Positions 1 to 8,367 of a stretch of DNA of 64,000 nucleotides are shown in pieces. This DNA is from Blastococcus saxobsidens (GTDB taxonomy: Bacteria; Actinomycetota; Actinomycetes; Mycobacteriales; Geodermatophilaceae), in contig NZ_POQT01000004.1 in the NCBI RefSeq assembly GCF_002938435.1, positions 62,001 through 126,000 on the forward strand. Reading direction: 5' to 3'. Both the position numbers and the translations under genes were made by a program. Below the pieces are notes generated by a model, which saw only the letters and a list, made by a program, of their open reading frames with translations, ran no database searches and was not told the DNA's origin. Position 1 is the stretch's first letter. Every line of letters starts with the position of its first letter.

Positions 1-1
1 T

Positions 2-697
2 CCTCGGGTTCCGCGCGACGCCTCCTACTGGGCCGCTCCGGTCCAGCGGCTGGGCGCCGTCTCGGATGCAGCCAGGAGCCGGGGATTGGAGGGCAAGCGG
101 CTGATGGGCCCGCAGCAGGGCTTCGGTCAGCTGTGGCAGCGCAACTATCGCGTGCCGCTGCCGGGAGTGGACTTGTCGGCCGCGCAGGTGGTCGGTGAAT
201 GGAAGGCGCGGTTCGGTGAGTTCTGGCCGAGCGGCGGCAGCTTCCACGCACCGCTGGCGGGCATCGCCCCGGGAGAGCTGGCCGCACTCGACGTGGGGGT
301 GGGGCAGCTCGTCCTGCTGTCGACCGGGGTCTTCGTGCTCTACGCGGACGAGACGTCCTTCACGTTCATGACGCCGCAGGGCCACATGTTCACCGCATGG
401 ATCACCTTCGCGGCCGAGGAGGACGGTGGGACCAGGACCGCTGAGGTCAGCATGCTGCTCCGCGCCGCCGATCCGGTGGCGGAGGTCGCCTACCTCTTGG
501 GGGCGGCGCGGATGGAGGACCGGTTCTGGATCGCGACGTTGACGAACCTGGCTGCCGCGCTCGGGGCCGAACGGCGGCCGGTGGTCACGCGGATCACGTG
601 CGTGGATCGACGTCGGCAGTGGCGGCGCTGGACCAACCTGCGGCACAACGGAGGGCCGCGGACCCTGATCCACGGATTCAGAGCGCCTCGAGGCTGA
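2..697 (+). CDS. Unknown protein, 5' end beyond the window
   Basis: The reading frame is open from the left edge, so the true start is probably outside the window; the first in-frame start inside is a TTG at 86 with no convincing ribosome site, and the residues upstream of it (PRVPRDASYWAAPVQRLG) look like ordinary coding sequence. The visible 231 residues have no transmembrane segment. The core contains FTFMTPQGHMFTAWITF, and the C-terminus is rich in Arg (RRRQWRRW). I do not recognise the family with confidence. It lies 38 bases upstream of the membrane protein at 736 on the same strand and could be co-transcribed with it. Confidence 0.6.
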   Translation, partial: PRVPRDASYWAAPVQRLGAVSDAARSRGLEGKRLMGPQQGFGQLWQRNYRVPLPGVDLSAAQVVGEWKARFGEFWPSGGSFHAPLAGIAPGELAALDVGVGQLVLLSTGVFVLYADETSFTFMTPQGHMFTAWITFAAEEDGGTRTAEVSMLLRAADPVAEVAYLLGAARMEDRFWIATLTNLAAALGAERRPVVTRITCVDRRRQWRRWTNLRHNGGPRTLIHGFRAPRG

Positions 698-735
698 CCG
701 TGCGCGAGTACTCCCTGGCTCCGGGGGTGTAGGCC

Positions 736-1923
736 GTGCCGGCGCCTGGCCGCAGTCGGGCGTGGGTGCCCTGGCTGCTGTGCACGGTGGGCCTCGCGCT
801 CATCCTGCTGTCGCTCGCCCTTCGAGTCGGCCTGGGGACGTCGTCGCGAGGATCCGAGTCTCCGTACTTCTTCTTCGCGCTCCCGGCCGTCGTCGCTGCC
901 TCCCTGGTGGGCGCGCTGCTGGCGGCACGGATGCCGGGCAACCCCTACGGCTGGGTGTGGCTCGCCGGGGCCCTGCTGCTGGGCGTGGTGGGAATCTGCA
1001 CACAACTGCGACGCGTGGACGACGTCCCGTACTGGGCGGTGGTCCTGGTGGAGGACAACGCCTTCCGCACGGTCATCGCCCTGATCATCCTCATCTTCCT
1101 GCTCTTCCCGACCGGCCGGTTGCCCAGCCGCCGGTGGCGGTGGTTGCCGCTGACGACCATCCTGTTCCTCCTCGTCACTGGAGGCGCCGCAGCCTTCGGG
1201 CCGTCCCGACGTGACCCCGTTGCCACCACCCCGTGGGCGATCACGGGGGAAGCAGGTGAGCGGTGGGCCGATGTCGCCGAGGTCGGCTTCGTCGGTCTCT
1301 TCCTCCTGGAAGTCGCCGCGGTCATCTCTCTGGGCGTGCGCTTCCGACGTGCCGGCCCACTCGTGCGGCAACAGTTGAAATGGTTCCTGTTGGCGGCCGC
1401 GATCGTGGGGGCGACGATCCTGGCGGACGCCGTCGACCTGCGCATGGGTGACGGGCTGTGGCCCTACCTCAACGCGTCATCCTCCGTCCTGATCCCGATC
1501 GCCGTCGGGATCGCCGTCCTGCGCTACCGGCTCTTCGAGATCGACCGGCTCATCAGCCGAACGGTCTCCTACGCGGTGCTCGTCGCGGGGCTGTTCGCGG
1601 TCTACGGACTCGTGGTGGCTGTCCTGCTGCCCCGGCTGGGCCCTCTGGCCCGCGCCTCGGACCTGGTCGTGGCCGCTGTCACACTGGCGGTCGCAGCGGT
1701 CTTCGGGCCGGTGCACCGGCAAGTGCGGGATGTCGTCGACCGACGCTTCGACCGGGCCCGGTACGACGCGTCGCGGGCCGTCGAGGCCTTCGCCGCCCGG
1801 CTACGCGATCAGGTCGATCTCGGTGAAGTGACGACCGGTCTCCGCCAGACCGTGGCGGCGACGGTGGCGCCCACCGTCGTCGCGGTGTGGCTGACAGAAC
1901 CCTCCGTCCACCGGTCGGCGTAG
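736..1923 (+). CDS. Polytopic membrane protein resembling sensor-kinase membrane domain
   Basis: 395 residues with a GTG start. Hydrophobic segments occur near residues 12-30, 45-65, 73-90, 110-127, 138-152, 180-200, 215-235, 250-265 and 280-330. The motifs FPTGRLPSRRWRWLP, VRQQLKWFL, RYRLFEIDRLISRTVSYA and RRFDRARYDA are familiar from the membrane regions of actinobacterial sensor histidine kinases. No dimerisation His box or ATPase domain follows, so the protein is a membrane module without a kinase. It may sense a membrane or quinone-linked signal and pass it to a separate partner; that is inference. A full paralogue lies at 2247-3479, with decayed copies at 1979-2216 and after 3481. Confidence 0.75.
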   Translation: MPAPGRSRAWVPWLLCTVGLALILLSLALRVGLGTSSRGSESPYFFFALPAVVAASLVGALLAARMPGNPYGWVWLAGALLLGVVGICTQLRRVDDVPYWAVVLVEDNAFRTVIALIILIFLLFPTGRLPSRRWRWLPLTTILFLLVTGGAAAFGPSRRDPVATTPWAITGEAGERWADVAEVGFVGLFLLEVAAVISLGVRFRRAGPLVRQQLKWFLLAAAIVGATILADAVDLRMGDGLWPYLNASSSVLIPIAVGIAVLRYRLFEIDRLISRTVSYAVLVAGLFAVYGLVVAVLLPRLGPLARASDLVVAAVTLAVAAVFGPVHRQVRDVVDRRFDRARYDASRAVEAFAARLRDQVDLGEVTTGLRQTVAATVAPTVVAVWLTEPSVHRSA

Positions 1924-1978
1924 ACCATGTCGGTTCAGCCCGGGGACGGCGGTCCGGCTGCCGCGCCGACGGAAGGGG

Positions 1979-2216
1979 GTCCGCCAGTGGCTGCCTCAGC
2001 CGCTCGGCGGCCTGACCTCGGCCCTCGCGCTGGTGGCGGCTGCGCCGGTCCCTGGGACGGGCCAGGCCACGGTCCGCATGGTCTTCGACGTGCTCGGCCT
2101 CGACGTCATCGGCCTCCTCGGTGCGCTGATGGCTGCGTGCTTCCACGGGAAGTCCTACGGGTGGCTCGGGTTGGCCCTGGGACTGTGCCTCGGGGCGCAG
2201 ACCGTGCTGCAGGTGG
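1979..2216 (+). pseudogene. N-terminal remnant of a third paralogue of the membrane protein
   Basis: One forward frame reads RQWLPQPLGGLTSALALVAA and then GLLGALMAACFHGKSYGWLG. The latter matches in pattern the second and third membrane segments of the neighbouring copies (GALLAARMPGNPYGWVWLA at 736-1923). The similarity stops where the next intact copy begins in another frame, so this looks like a copy truncated by tandem duplication or recombination. No usable start codon with a ribosome site is visible. Confidence 0.5.
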
Positions 2217-2246
2217 ATGGGGTCGACGCTGGCGGGGAGCGTCACG

Positions 2247-3479
2247 GTGATCGGCCGCAGAGGCGCCGCCTGGGCCCCCTGGCTGGTCTCCGGAACCGCG
2301 GTCGGCCTGCTCTGCTGCGCGATCGTCCTGCACCTCGCGACCCGCGACGAGGCGGGGGCCACGGCAGCCGACACGTTGCTGTTCGTGGTCAGCTGCACCT
2401 GCAACGTCAGCGCTCCCCTGGTCGGCGGGCTGATCGCCCGGCGCCTGCCGGCGAGCCCGTATGGCTGGCTGCTGCTCGCGATCGGGATGGGCATCAGCCT
2501 CTTGGCCGTTCTGCCCACGCTGCGGCAGGCGGAGATCCTTACCTACTGGATCGGGGCCTGGCTCGAGGGCGCCGTCTTCCTCACCCTTCCCAGCTTGATG
2601 ATCTTGGTGATGCTGCTCTTCCCGGACGGCCGACTGCCCAGCCGTCGCTGGCGATGGCTGCCCAGGATGTCCGTGGTGCTCGCCCTGCTCCTGGCTGTCG
2701 CTCTGCCCTTCACGCGGTGGGAGGACGATCCGGCGGCGGCCAGCCCGTGGGGCCTGCCGGCGACGGCCGCGAATCCGCCGACCTCCACGCCCTGGGCCTT
2801 GCGGGGCGCCGTGGGGATGCGGCTGTCCGAGCTGTTCGACCTGGGCGTGTTCGTGCTCGTGGTCCTCGCGACCGTCGCCGTGGGATCGATCCTCGTGCGT
2901 TTCCGGCGGGCGGGGCCGGTCGTCCGCCAGCAGCTGAAGTGGTTCCTGTTCGCCGGTGCCTTGTTGGTGGCCACCGTGGTTCCGGAGGCCACCGATGTCC
3001 GGATCGGCGACTCCGTGTGGCCGTCTGTGGAGGCGGCGGCTTTCGGACTGATGCCGATCGCGGTGGGCATCGCGATCCTCCGCTACCGGCTGTTCGAGAT
3101 CGATCGCGTCATCAGTCGGACGGTGACGTACGCGCTGCTCACCGCGGGGCTGGTCGGGATGTACTTCGTCGTGGTGACCCTCCTGCGCTGGGCGGCTGCG
3201 CCGGTCATCGGAAGTTCGGCCCCCGCCGTGGTGCTGTCGACGCTGGCGGTGGCGGCCGCGTTCCGGCCCGTGCACCGCCGGGTGCAGGCTGCCGTCGATC
3301 GGCGCTTCGACCGGGCGCGCTACGACGCCGCTCGGGCCGTCGACGCCTTCGCCGTCCGGCTGCGCGACCAGATCGATCTCGACGAGCTCGTCACCGGCCT
3401 GGGGCAGACCGTCGCGGCGACCGTGGCCCCCACCCGCATCGGCGTGTGGCTGCGCCGGAGCCCGAGCGGAGGCGGGTGA
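2247..3479 (+). CDS. Polytopic membrane protein, paralogue of 736-1923
   Basis: 410 residues from a GTG at 2247, chosen because GGGGAG sits seven bases upstream and because the N-terminus then aligns with its paralogue; an ATG at 2217 is the alternative. It shares FPDGRLPSRRWRWLP, VRQQLKWFLF, RYRLFEIDRVISRTVTYALL and RRFDRARYDAARAVDAFA with the upstream copy and has the same order of about nine hydrophobic segments. Like that copy it has no kinase or ATPase domain. The pair plus two decayed copies indicate local gene duplication and loss. Function is unknown; a signal-sensing membrane role is inferred from homology to sensor-kinase membrane parts. Confidence 0.75.
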   Translation: MIGRRGAAWAPWLVSGTAVGLLCCAIVLHLATRDEAGATAADTLLFVVSCTCNVSAPLVGGLIARRLPASPYGWLLLAIGMGISLLAVLPTLRQAEILTYWIGAWLEGAVFLTLPSLMILVMLLFPDGRLPSRRWRWLPRMSVVLALLLAVALPFTRWEDDPAAASPWGLPATAANPPTSTPWALRGAVGMRLSELFDLGVFVLVVLATVAVGSILVRFRRAGPVVRQQLKWFLFAGALLVATVVPEATDVRIGDSVWPSVEAAAFGLMPIAVGIAILRYRLFEIDRVISRTVTYALLTAGLVGMYFVVVTLLRWAAAPVIGSSAPAVVLSTLAVAAAFRPVHRRVQAAVDRRFDRARYDAARAVDAFAVRLRDQIDLDELVTGLGQTVAATVAPTRIGVWLRRSPSGGG

Positions 3480-3480
3480 C

Positions 3481-3660
3481 CGTGCGCCGCGTCCCGACGG
3501 TGGCTGCTGTGTGCGCTGACCGTCGTCCTCCTCGTGTCGGCCTCGGTACCGCGGGCCCGAGCTGGATCGGGTCGGCTGTCCTGTCGCTGGGGCGATGGGC
3601 GTCGCCGTGCTGCGGTACCGGATCTGCCGGAGACGACTCCTGGGGCTGGCGGAACGTGTC
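3481..3660 (+). pseudogene. Highly decayed fourth copy of the membrane protein
   Basis: Pieces in different frames recall the paralogues: SRRWLLCALTVVLLVSASVP resembles the first membrane segment, and AMGVAVLRYRI resembles the conserved IAVGIAVLRYRLFEI block. The middle of the gene is missing and the frame changes at least once. The rest of the stretch up to 3760 shows no gene. Confidence 0.4.
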
Positions 3661-3761
3661 CCGCGCCGGGGCTGATGGCGGCTCTGATCCACCGGTAGGA
3701 CGAGGGCCATGGCGGCACCGTGGGTCCCCGGACGCAGACGGGTCGCGCGACGCCGCTGAAC

Positions 3762-3777
3762 GATGTCCCGCGACATC
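3762..3777. repeat. Imperfect palindrome beside a tRNA-Gly fragment
   Basis: GATGTCCCGCGACATC is a near-palindrome. Related sequences occur at 52043-52058 and 52065-52080, also directly beside a tRNA-Gly fragment. It resembles terminal sequence seen near actinobacterial IS481-type elements, but no transposase is present here, so it may be an insertion scar. Confidence 0.35.
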
Positions 3778-3781
3778 GAGG

Positions 3782-3832
3782 TGGAGCGGGTGACCGGGAT
3801 CGAAGCGGCAAGTCCGGCGTGGAAGGCGTGGG
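3782..3832 (-). repeat. Degenerate 3' half of tRNA-Gly(TCC), att-like
   Basis: Read on the minus strand, the segment ends in GATCCCGGTCACCCGCTCCA, which is a T-arm, acceptor strand and CCA end of tRNA-Gly. The anticodon-arm part is degenerate compared with the better copy at 23998. The 5' half is absent. Such 3' fragments are typical scars left by integrases that use the tRNA 3' end. In this orientation the inserted DNA would lie to the right. Confidence 0.55.
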
Positions 3833-3977
3833 CACTCGAACTGCGAACCCCCTGCTCGGAGCCTGGATGGACGGATCCCGCGCAGAGCAGGCGCGAGGTG
3901 CGTGGCCTGCTCGCGCGTGCGTTCGGCGCCGGGCGGATGGCGGCTGGCTGGACCAGCCGTTCGTCGCCGCGCACAGC

Positions 3978-4856
3978 TCAGGGCTCGGCGTAGCCGTGGT
4001 CGGCGGCGTAGTTCCGCAGCACGTCGTCGGTACTGTCCCCGGCGAGCGGGAACTGCTGCGCCAGGAGGTGCGCGTAGTCCTGCACCGCCTCCGCCAGCAC
4101 CGTCCCGGCCAACCGCAGCTCCTCCTGCGCGGACTCCCGCCCGGCCCGGGCGAGCTCGCGGGCGAAGGGCAGCTGCGCCGGCAGCGATGCCACCGCATCC
4201 GTCTCCCGGAAGTAGTAGGTCTCGGCGTACTGGGTCAGGTCCACGCGGATCTGGGTCAGGTCACCGGCCAGCGACTGCAGCAGCGTGGCCGACGAGGAGG
4301 AGTCCGTCGCCGGCAGCAGCCGCGCGGCGCCGGCCCGCTGGAGCAGGGCCAACCGGATCGCCAGCGTCCGGCGCCGCGCCAGCGCGGGGTAGATCTGCAG
4401 GACCCAGGACACCGCTGCGGTGAGCAGCGCGAAGCCGATCAGCGCCTGCAGCGGCGAGGTCAGCCGCAACCAGGGCTCCTGGGGAACGATGTCGCCGTAG
4501 CCCAGGGTCGCCACGGTGACCAGGGACAGGTACAGCGAGTCGAGGAAGTCACTGCGCTGTGCGGGATCCAGGCTGGAGCTGAAGGAGAACCCCTCGGCCA
4601 TGTGCGGCCAGTAGACCAACGTCCAGCCCGCGACGATGGTGACCCCCCAGGTGAGGATCACGCTGAGCAGCGCCACCGGACCCATCACCGAGCTCTGATG
4701 GGCACGCCGCTTCAGCAGCTGGGACCCGCGCCAGACCATCAGGATGACCAGCCGGCTGAGCGTGCCCTGGCCGCTGGGATGCCAGATGGTGTGGAACATG
4801 TCCCGTACGGCGAACAGGACGATCCCGGCACCGGCGGCGGTGATGAGCCAGTCCAT
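3978..4856 (-). CDS. Two-TM potassium channel
   Basis: 292 residues. The start is taken at the ATG at 4856 because GAGGGAG lies just upstream; an in-frame start 19 codons earlier adds a tail without membrane character. Membrane segments lie near residues 3-20 and 60-80, then a pore loop with the K+ selectivity filter TVATLGYGDIVP, then a segment near 130-150. The rest is a cytoplasmic, partly helical domain of about 140 residues without a recognisable RCK/TrkA nucleotide-binding motif. It should conduct K+ across the cytoplasmic membrane. It is the first gene to the right of the tRNA-Gly fragment at 3782. Confidence 0.85.
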   Translation of the reverse strand: MDWLITAAGAGIVLFAVRDMFHTIWHPSGQGTLSRLVILMVWRGSQLLKRRAHQSSVMGPVALLSVILTWGVTIVAGWTLVYWPHMAEGFSFSSSLDPAQRSDFLDSLYLSLVTVATLGYGDIVPQEPWLRLTSPLQALIGFALLTAAVSWVLQIYPALARRRTLAIRLALLQRAGAARLLPATDSSSSATLLQSLAGDLTQIRVDLTQYAETYYFRETDAVASLPAQLPFARELARAGRESAQEELRLAGTVLAEAVQDYAHLLAQQFPLAGDSTDDVLRNYAADHGYAEP

Positions 4857-5009
4857 GAGCTCCCTCTCGTTCTGTGGGTTCGGTGGGCGACATCCGGAGC
4901 CGGATAGCGCCACATGAGCCGGATTCCGGGGCGGTAGCCGTCCGGGCCTGCGAGGTGTGGCCGGACGGGGTGCGGCGGTCGACCGCCCGGCGCTCGTGAC
5001 GCGTGGCTC

Positions 5010-5390
5010 TCAGCCCTCGTCGGGGGCCGGCGCCTCGGTCAGCGCGATGAGCTGGCGCAGGCAGTGCTCGCGCAGCGGCTCGGGGAAGCCGTCGGCGAGG
5101 CGGTAGTACACGACGCGGCCCTGCTTGCGGTTGATCACCAGGCCCGCCGTGCGCAGCAGCCGCAGCGCGTAGCCGACGGCGTCCTCGTTGGCCTCCAGGG
5201 CCAGCGCGAGGTCGCCGACGCACAGCTCCTCCACCATGTCCAGGGCGAACAGGACCCGGGCGCGTGTGGGGTCGGCCATCAGGCTCAGCACGCTGGTCAG
5301 CCGGGCCGCTTCGTCGCGGCCGGGCAGCCGGGCGCGGGCATGCGCGACGCGCTCGGGGTCGACCGGATGGGCGTGGGCAGGTTCGGTCAT
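5010..5390 (-). CDS. ArsR/SmtB-family metal-responsive repressor
   Basis: 126 residues with a winged-helix fold: LTSVLSLMADPTRARVLFAL, then ELCVGDLALALEANEDAVGY, then a wing with KQGRVVYYRL. The ELCVGDL helix carries a single Cys where ArsR/CadC-type sensors have metal ligands; His residues near the N-terminus (HAHP) and C-terminus could complete a site. It is transcribed away from the four-helix Cys-rich protein at 5509, with a perfect palindrome between them. By family it is a dimeric repressor released by a metal ion; which metal cannot be told from sequence, though the neighbours suggest copper. Confidence 0.85.
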   Translation of the reverse strand: MTEPAHAHPVDPERVAHARARLPGRDEAARLTSVLSLMADPTRARVLFALDMVEELCVGDLALALEANEDAVGYALRLLRTAGLVINRKQGRVVYYRLADGFPEPLREHCLRQLIALTEAPAPDEG

Positions 5391-5415
5391 CCAAAAACAC
5401 CTCCGGTCGGCTCAT

Positions 5416-5427
5416 ACCCGTACGGGT
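5416..5427. promoter_or_regulatory. Palindromic candidate operator between ArsR gene and copper-protein gene
   Basis: ACCCGTACGGGT is a perfect 12-base palindrome 26 bases upstream of the ArsR-type start and 82 bases before the Cys-rich protein gene. The TACCC-GGGT arms also resemble CsoR-type copper operators. It is well placed to control both divergent genes. Confidence 0.4.
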
Positions 5428-5508
5428 CTCCGGGTAGCACGGGATCCGCCGGCGAGATTCCGGGGCGGCATCCGAGCCCTCCGGCGCCGGACACCTGAGG
5501 AGGTAGCC

Positions 5509-5916
5509 ATGACCGTGGCCGCGCAGATGCTGGACACCTATCCCAAGGACCTCGGCGGGGTGGACAGGCAGAAGCTGATCGAGTGCATCGAGGCGTGCGT
5601 CGAGTGTGCGCAGGCCTGCACCGCGTGCGCCGACGCCTGCCTCAGCGAGGACATGGTGGCCGAGCTGACGAAGTGCATCCGCACCAACACCGACTGCGCG
5701 GACATCTGCGACACGACCGGGCGCGTGTTGTCCCGGCACACCGGCTACGACGCCAACCTGACCCGGGCGGTGCTGGAGGCCTGCGCCGCGGCGTGCAAGG
5801 CGTGCGGCGACGAGTGCGCCAGCCACGCCGAGATGCACGAGCACTGCCGCATCTGCGCCGAGGCCTGCCGGCGGTGCGAGCAGGCGTGCCGCGACCTCAT
5901 CAGCTCGCTGGGCTGA
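5509..5916 (+). CDS. Cys-rich four-helix-bundle copper-storage-like protein (DUF326/Csp)
   Basis: 135 residues. The ATG at 5509 has a strong GAGGAGG site upstream. About 18 Cys occur, largely in CxxxC or CxxC spacing along predicted helices: CIEACVECAQACTACADAC, CIRTNTDCADIC, CAAACKACGDEC, CRICAEACRRCEQAC. This is the pattern of Csp proteins, in which Cys residues line a four-helix bundle and bind many Cu(I) ions. No signal peptide is visible, so a cytosolic form (Csp3-like) is likely. Its divergent ArsR-type neighbour and the shared palindrome suggest metal-dependent induction. Confidence 0.85.
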   Translation: MTVAAQMLDTYPKDLGGVDRQKLIECIEACVECAQACTACADACLSEDMVAELTKCIRTNTDCADICDTTGRVLSRHTGYDANLTRAVLEACAAACKACGDECASHAEMHEHCRICAEACRRCEQACRDLISSLG

Positions 5917-6035
5917 CCGACCCCCGTCCGCACCGGCGCACCAGCACTCCCGAACGGGCGCCAAGACGTCGGCGCAGCACGACCACCCACATCCGGTCCC
6001 CGGAGACCGGCGGCGAGAGAACGGAGCACCACCCC

Positions 6036-6662
6036 ATGGCGACCACGAGCAGCAACGAGGAGCACCGGCACGGGCACGGTGGCGAAGAGGCCGGACACCA
6101 CGACGACTCCGGTCACGGCGGAATGCAGAAGAAGATGTACGCCCGCTTCGCGGCGATGATCGCCACGTCCATGGTGGTCATGTACTGGACGATGTTCGCC
6201 GGCACCTGGGAGTGGAGCCACGTCCAGTTCAGCCAGAGCCGCGTGTTCATGGCGCTGACCATGGGCGGCACCATGGGGCTGGTCATGTTGGCCTGGATGC
6301 TCAACATGTACAAGAACATGAAGGGCAACATCGCGATCGTGGCGGTGAGTCTCCTGCTGCTGGGCGGCGGCATCGCGCTGGACCGCACCCAGGCCACCGT
6401 GCAGGACTCCGCCTGGATGAACGCGATGATCCCGCACCACTCGTTGGCCATCACCCGCTCCGAGCGGGCCACCATCGACGACGCCCGCGTCTGCCAGCTC
6501 GCCGTCGAGATCATCAAGGCCCAGGAGCGCGAGATCGCCGAGATGGAGTGGCTGATCCAGGACATCGAGCAGAACGGGAAGGCGACCACGCCCGAGGAGG
6601 CGCAGGACCGTCCCGTCCCCGAGTTCGAAGGGTCCGCGCTGCGCGACTGCCCGACAGGCTGA
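6036..6662 (+). CDS. Membrane-anchored DUF305 protein with His-rich N-terminus
   Basis: 208 residues. The N-terminus (residues 9-29) has many His (EEHRHGHGGEEAGHHDDSGH), followed by three membrane segments near residues 36-57, 70-92 and 97-114 that are rich in Met. The C-terminal DUF305 part has AWMNAMIPHHSLAITRSE and then REIAEMEWLI. DUF305 proteins are ferritin-like helical domains often found with copper resistance genes; Met and His could bind metal. It lies 119 bases after the Cys-rich protein and may share its transcript. A hairpin overlaps the stop codon. Confidence 0.8.
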   Translation: MATTSSNEEHRHGHGGEEAGHHDDSGHGGMQKKMYARFAAMIATSMVVMYWTMFAGTWEWSHVQFSQSRVFMALTMGGTMGLVMLAWMLNMYKNMKGNIAIVAVSLLLLGGGIALDRTQATVQDSAWMNAMIPHHSLAITRSERATIDDARVCQLAVEIIKAQEREIAEMEWLIQDIEQNGKATTPEEAQDRPVPEFEGSALRDCPTG

Positions 6663-6679
6663 CCGGCTTTTCCGGTCAG
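6659..6679. terminator. Bidirectional hairpin between convergent genes
   Basis: CTGACCGG and CCGGTCAG form a perfect 8-bp stem around the loop CTTTT. The stem contains the stop codon of the DUF305 gene on the left and reaches the stop codon of the minus-strand gene on the right, so it can end transcription from both sides. Confidence 0.6.
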
Positions 6680-7626
6680 GGCGCCAACCGCGGCGTGAAG
6701 GTCACCCCGCCGTCGGCGGACTCCAGCAGACCGGCTTCGGTCACGACGACGATCCGGCTCGCGTCGGCGTCGGCGGCCACGGCATTCGGGGCCACTCCCA
6801 CGGCGGCGCGCTCCTGCCAGCTGCTACCGGCGTCGCTGCTGGTCCACAGCGTGCCGCCCGGGTCGACCCCGGCGGCGGTGGAGCCGTCGCCGGCCCAGGT
6901 GACCACGTGCAGCAGCGGCGCTCCGGCGACCGGTGACCAGCTGGTGCCGGCGTCGGCAGAACGCAGCAGACCGGCGGCGGTGGTCGCCAGGACCGTGGTG
7001 CCGTCGGGCGCAGCGGAGAGGGTGTGCGGCTCGGCCGGGATGGTCGACTGCTCCCAGGTGCGGCCGTCAGCGCTGCGCCGCAGGGCGCCGTCGAAGCCGA
7101 GGATCCCGGCGTCGCCGGCGGTCAAGGCGTGGAAGTCCGACTCGCCCTGGCGGGACAGCGGCGTCCAGCTGCGACCGCCGTCGGTGGTCTCGATCAGCCC
7201 GACCGGCTGGGGGAGGTCGACGCGCAGGCCCGGATGTCCTGAGGCCAGGTAGTGGTCGGGGCCGACGACGGTGAAGCCCATGAGGTCGATGACCGGCCCG
7301 GTCGGTGCGAGTTCGCCGTCTGCGCCGACCTCGAGAAGCCCCTCGTGGGTGTCCAGGAGCAGCGCGCCGTCGCCGGGGTCGATGGCCACGGCGTGCACGT
7401 GCGCGGATGGCAGGACGCCGGCGTCGGCCGAGGGGGCCGCGGCGGTGGGGCCGGATCCTGAGGAGGAGCAGCCGGCTGCGAGGGCGACCACGACGGCGCT
7501 TGCGGCAGTCGCGCGCAGCACCTGGCGGCGCTGGCGGTGGACAGGAAGGAGAGCGCGGAGAGCGCGCAAGGAAGGACTCCGGAGGTGCGGCAAGGGAGGG
7601 GGCGCCGGGGACGGCGGGCGGCACAT
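6676..7626 (-). CDS. Lipoprotein beta-propeller with Asp-box (BNR/sialidase-like) repeats
   Basis: 316 residues from the ATG at 7626, which gives an unusually long N-terminus before the lipoprotein signal (AVVVALAAGC); a GTG closer to the signal is possible. Five Asp-box-like repeats are seen: TTDGGRSWTPL, SADGRTWEQS, SADAGTSWSPV, SSDAGSSWQER and SADGGVTFTPR. This points to a six- or seven-bladed propeller displayed outside the cell. No sialidase catalytic residues can be assigned, and the family of exported propellers next to DUF305 genes has no firmly known activity. It begins 24 bases after the DUF305 lipoprotein gene, so the two are probably co-transcribed. Confidence 0.75.
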   Translation of the reverse strand: MCRPPSPAPPPLPHLRSPSLRALRALLPVHRQRRQVLRATAASAVVVALAAGCSSSGSGPTAAAPSADAGVLPSAHVHAVAIDPGDGALLLDTHEGLLEVGADGELAPTGPVIDLMGFTVVGPDHYLASGHPGLRVDLPQPVGLIETTDGGRSWTPLSRQGESDFHALTAGDAGILGFDGALRRSADGRTWEQSTIPAEPHTLSAAPDGTTVLATTAAGLLRSADAGTSWSPVAGAPLLHVVTWAGDGSTAAGVDPGGTLWTSSDAGSSWQERAAVGVAPNAVAADADASRIVVVTEAGLLESADGGVTFTPRLAP

Positions 7627-7649
7627 CGACCGCCCGCCGTCCGGCGTTC

Positions 7650-8273
7650 TCAGCCGCCCAACTCGGCGAGCAGCTGCTCCATCTCGGCGATCTCGGCGCT
7701 CTGGCTGTCGCGGATGGCCCCAGCCATCGCCAGCGCGTCGGTGTTCCGGCCCGAGCTGAGCACCGCCTCTGCCATCTCCACCGCGCCGGTGTGGTGGACG
7801 ATCATCTGGGAGAGGAACATGCGGTCGAAGTCGGCACCGGTCGCGTTCATCAGCGCCTGCATGTCCTGCTCGGACATCATCCCGTCCGAACCGTGGTCCA
7901 TGCCGCCGTGGTCCATCCCGGTCCCGCCGTCGGCGCCCCACTGCTCCAGCCAGCCGGACAGGGTCTCGATCTCCGGGCCCTGCGCGGCCTCGATCCGTGC
8001 GGCGAGGTCGAGCACGCGGGGATCGGCGGCGCGGCCCTCGGCCAGTTGCGCCATCTCGATGGCCGACTGGTGGTGGGGAACCATGCCGGCGGCGAAGGTG
8101 ACGTCGGCGTCGCTGAAGTCGGCCTCGGCGCTGCTCTCGGCGCTGGCCGAGGTGTCGCTGCTGCCCATCGAGTCGTGCCCGGCGGTGGTGTCGTCGCCGC
8201 AGGCGCTGAGGACGAGTGTGCCGGCGACCAGGGCGGTGGCCAGCTGGGTCAAGCGGGTGGTGGTGCGCGTCAT
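7650..8273 (-). CDS. DUF305 lipoprotein with MDHGG metal-binding insert
   Basis: 207 residues with a lipoprotein signal ending in LVLSAC. Two ferritin-like halves each carry the hallmark motif: FAAGMVPHHQSAIEMAQ and FLSQMIVHHTGAVEMAE. Between them lies GMDHGGMDHGSDGMM, a Met/His/Asp-rich insert strikingly like the MDHEG repeats of the protein at 10068. It should sit on the outer face of the membrane. DUF305 genes are common beside copper resistance determinants; metal binding is inferred from the motifs. It is probably the first gene of a minus-strand unit with the propeller lipoprotein. Confidence 0.85.
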   Translation of the reverse strand: MTRTTTRLTQLATALVAGTLVLSACGDDTTAGHDSMGSSDTSASAESSAEADFSDADVTFAAGMVPHHQSAIEMAQLAEGRAADPRVLDLAARIEAAQGPEIETLSGWLEQWGADGGTGMDHGGMDHGSDGMMSEQDMQALMNATGADFDRMFLSQMIVHHTGAVEMAEAVLSSGRNTDALAMAGAIRDSQSAEIAEMEQLLAELGG

Positions 8274-8367
8274 CGTCTGAGATCTCCTGACTGAACTGAA
8301 CGGGTGAAGGCGTGCGCGGACCGCCGCCGGAGCCGGTGAGGCCGGGGCGGTCGGTCAGGCGTTCGGC

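Noticed and set aside
2106-3974. Long open frame on the minus strand opposite the membrane-protein genes
   Set aside because: Its product is rich in Arg, Gly, Pro, His and Gln with no domain pattern. It mirrors a GC-rich gene on the plus strand, whose product has clear membrane segments and a paralogue.
7024-8294. Plus-strand frames opposite the DUF305 and propeller genes
   Set aside because: Composition typical of shadows. The minus-strand products have signal peptides and family motifs.
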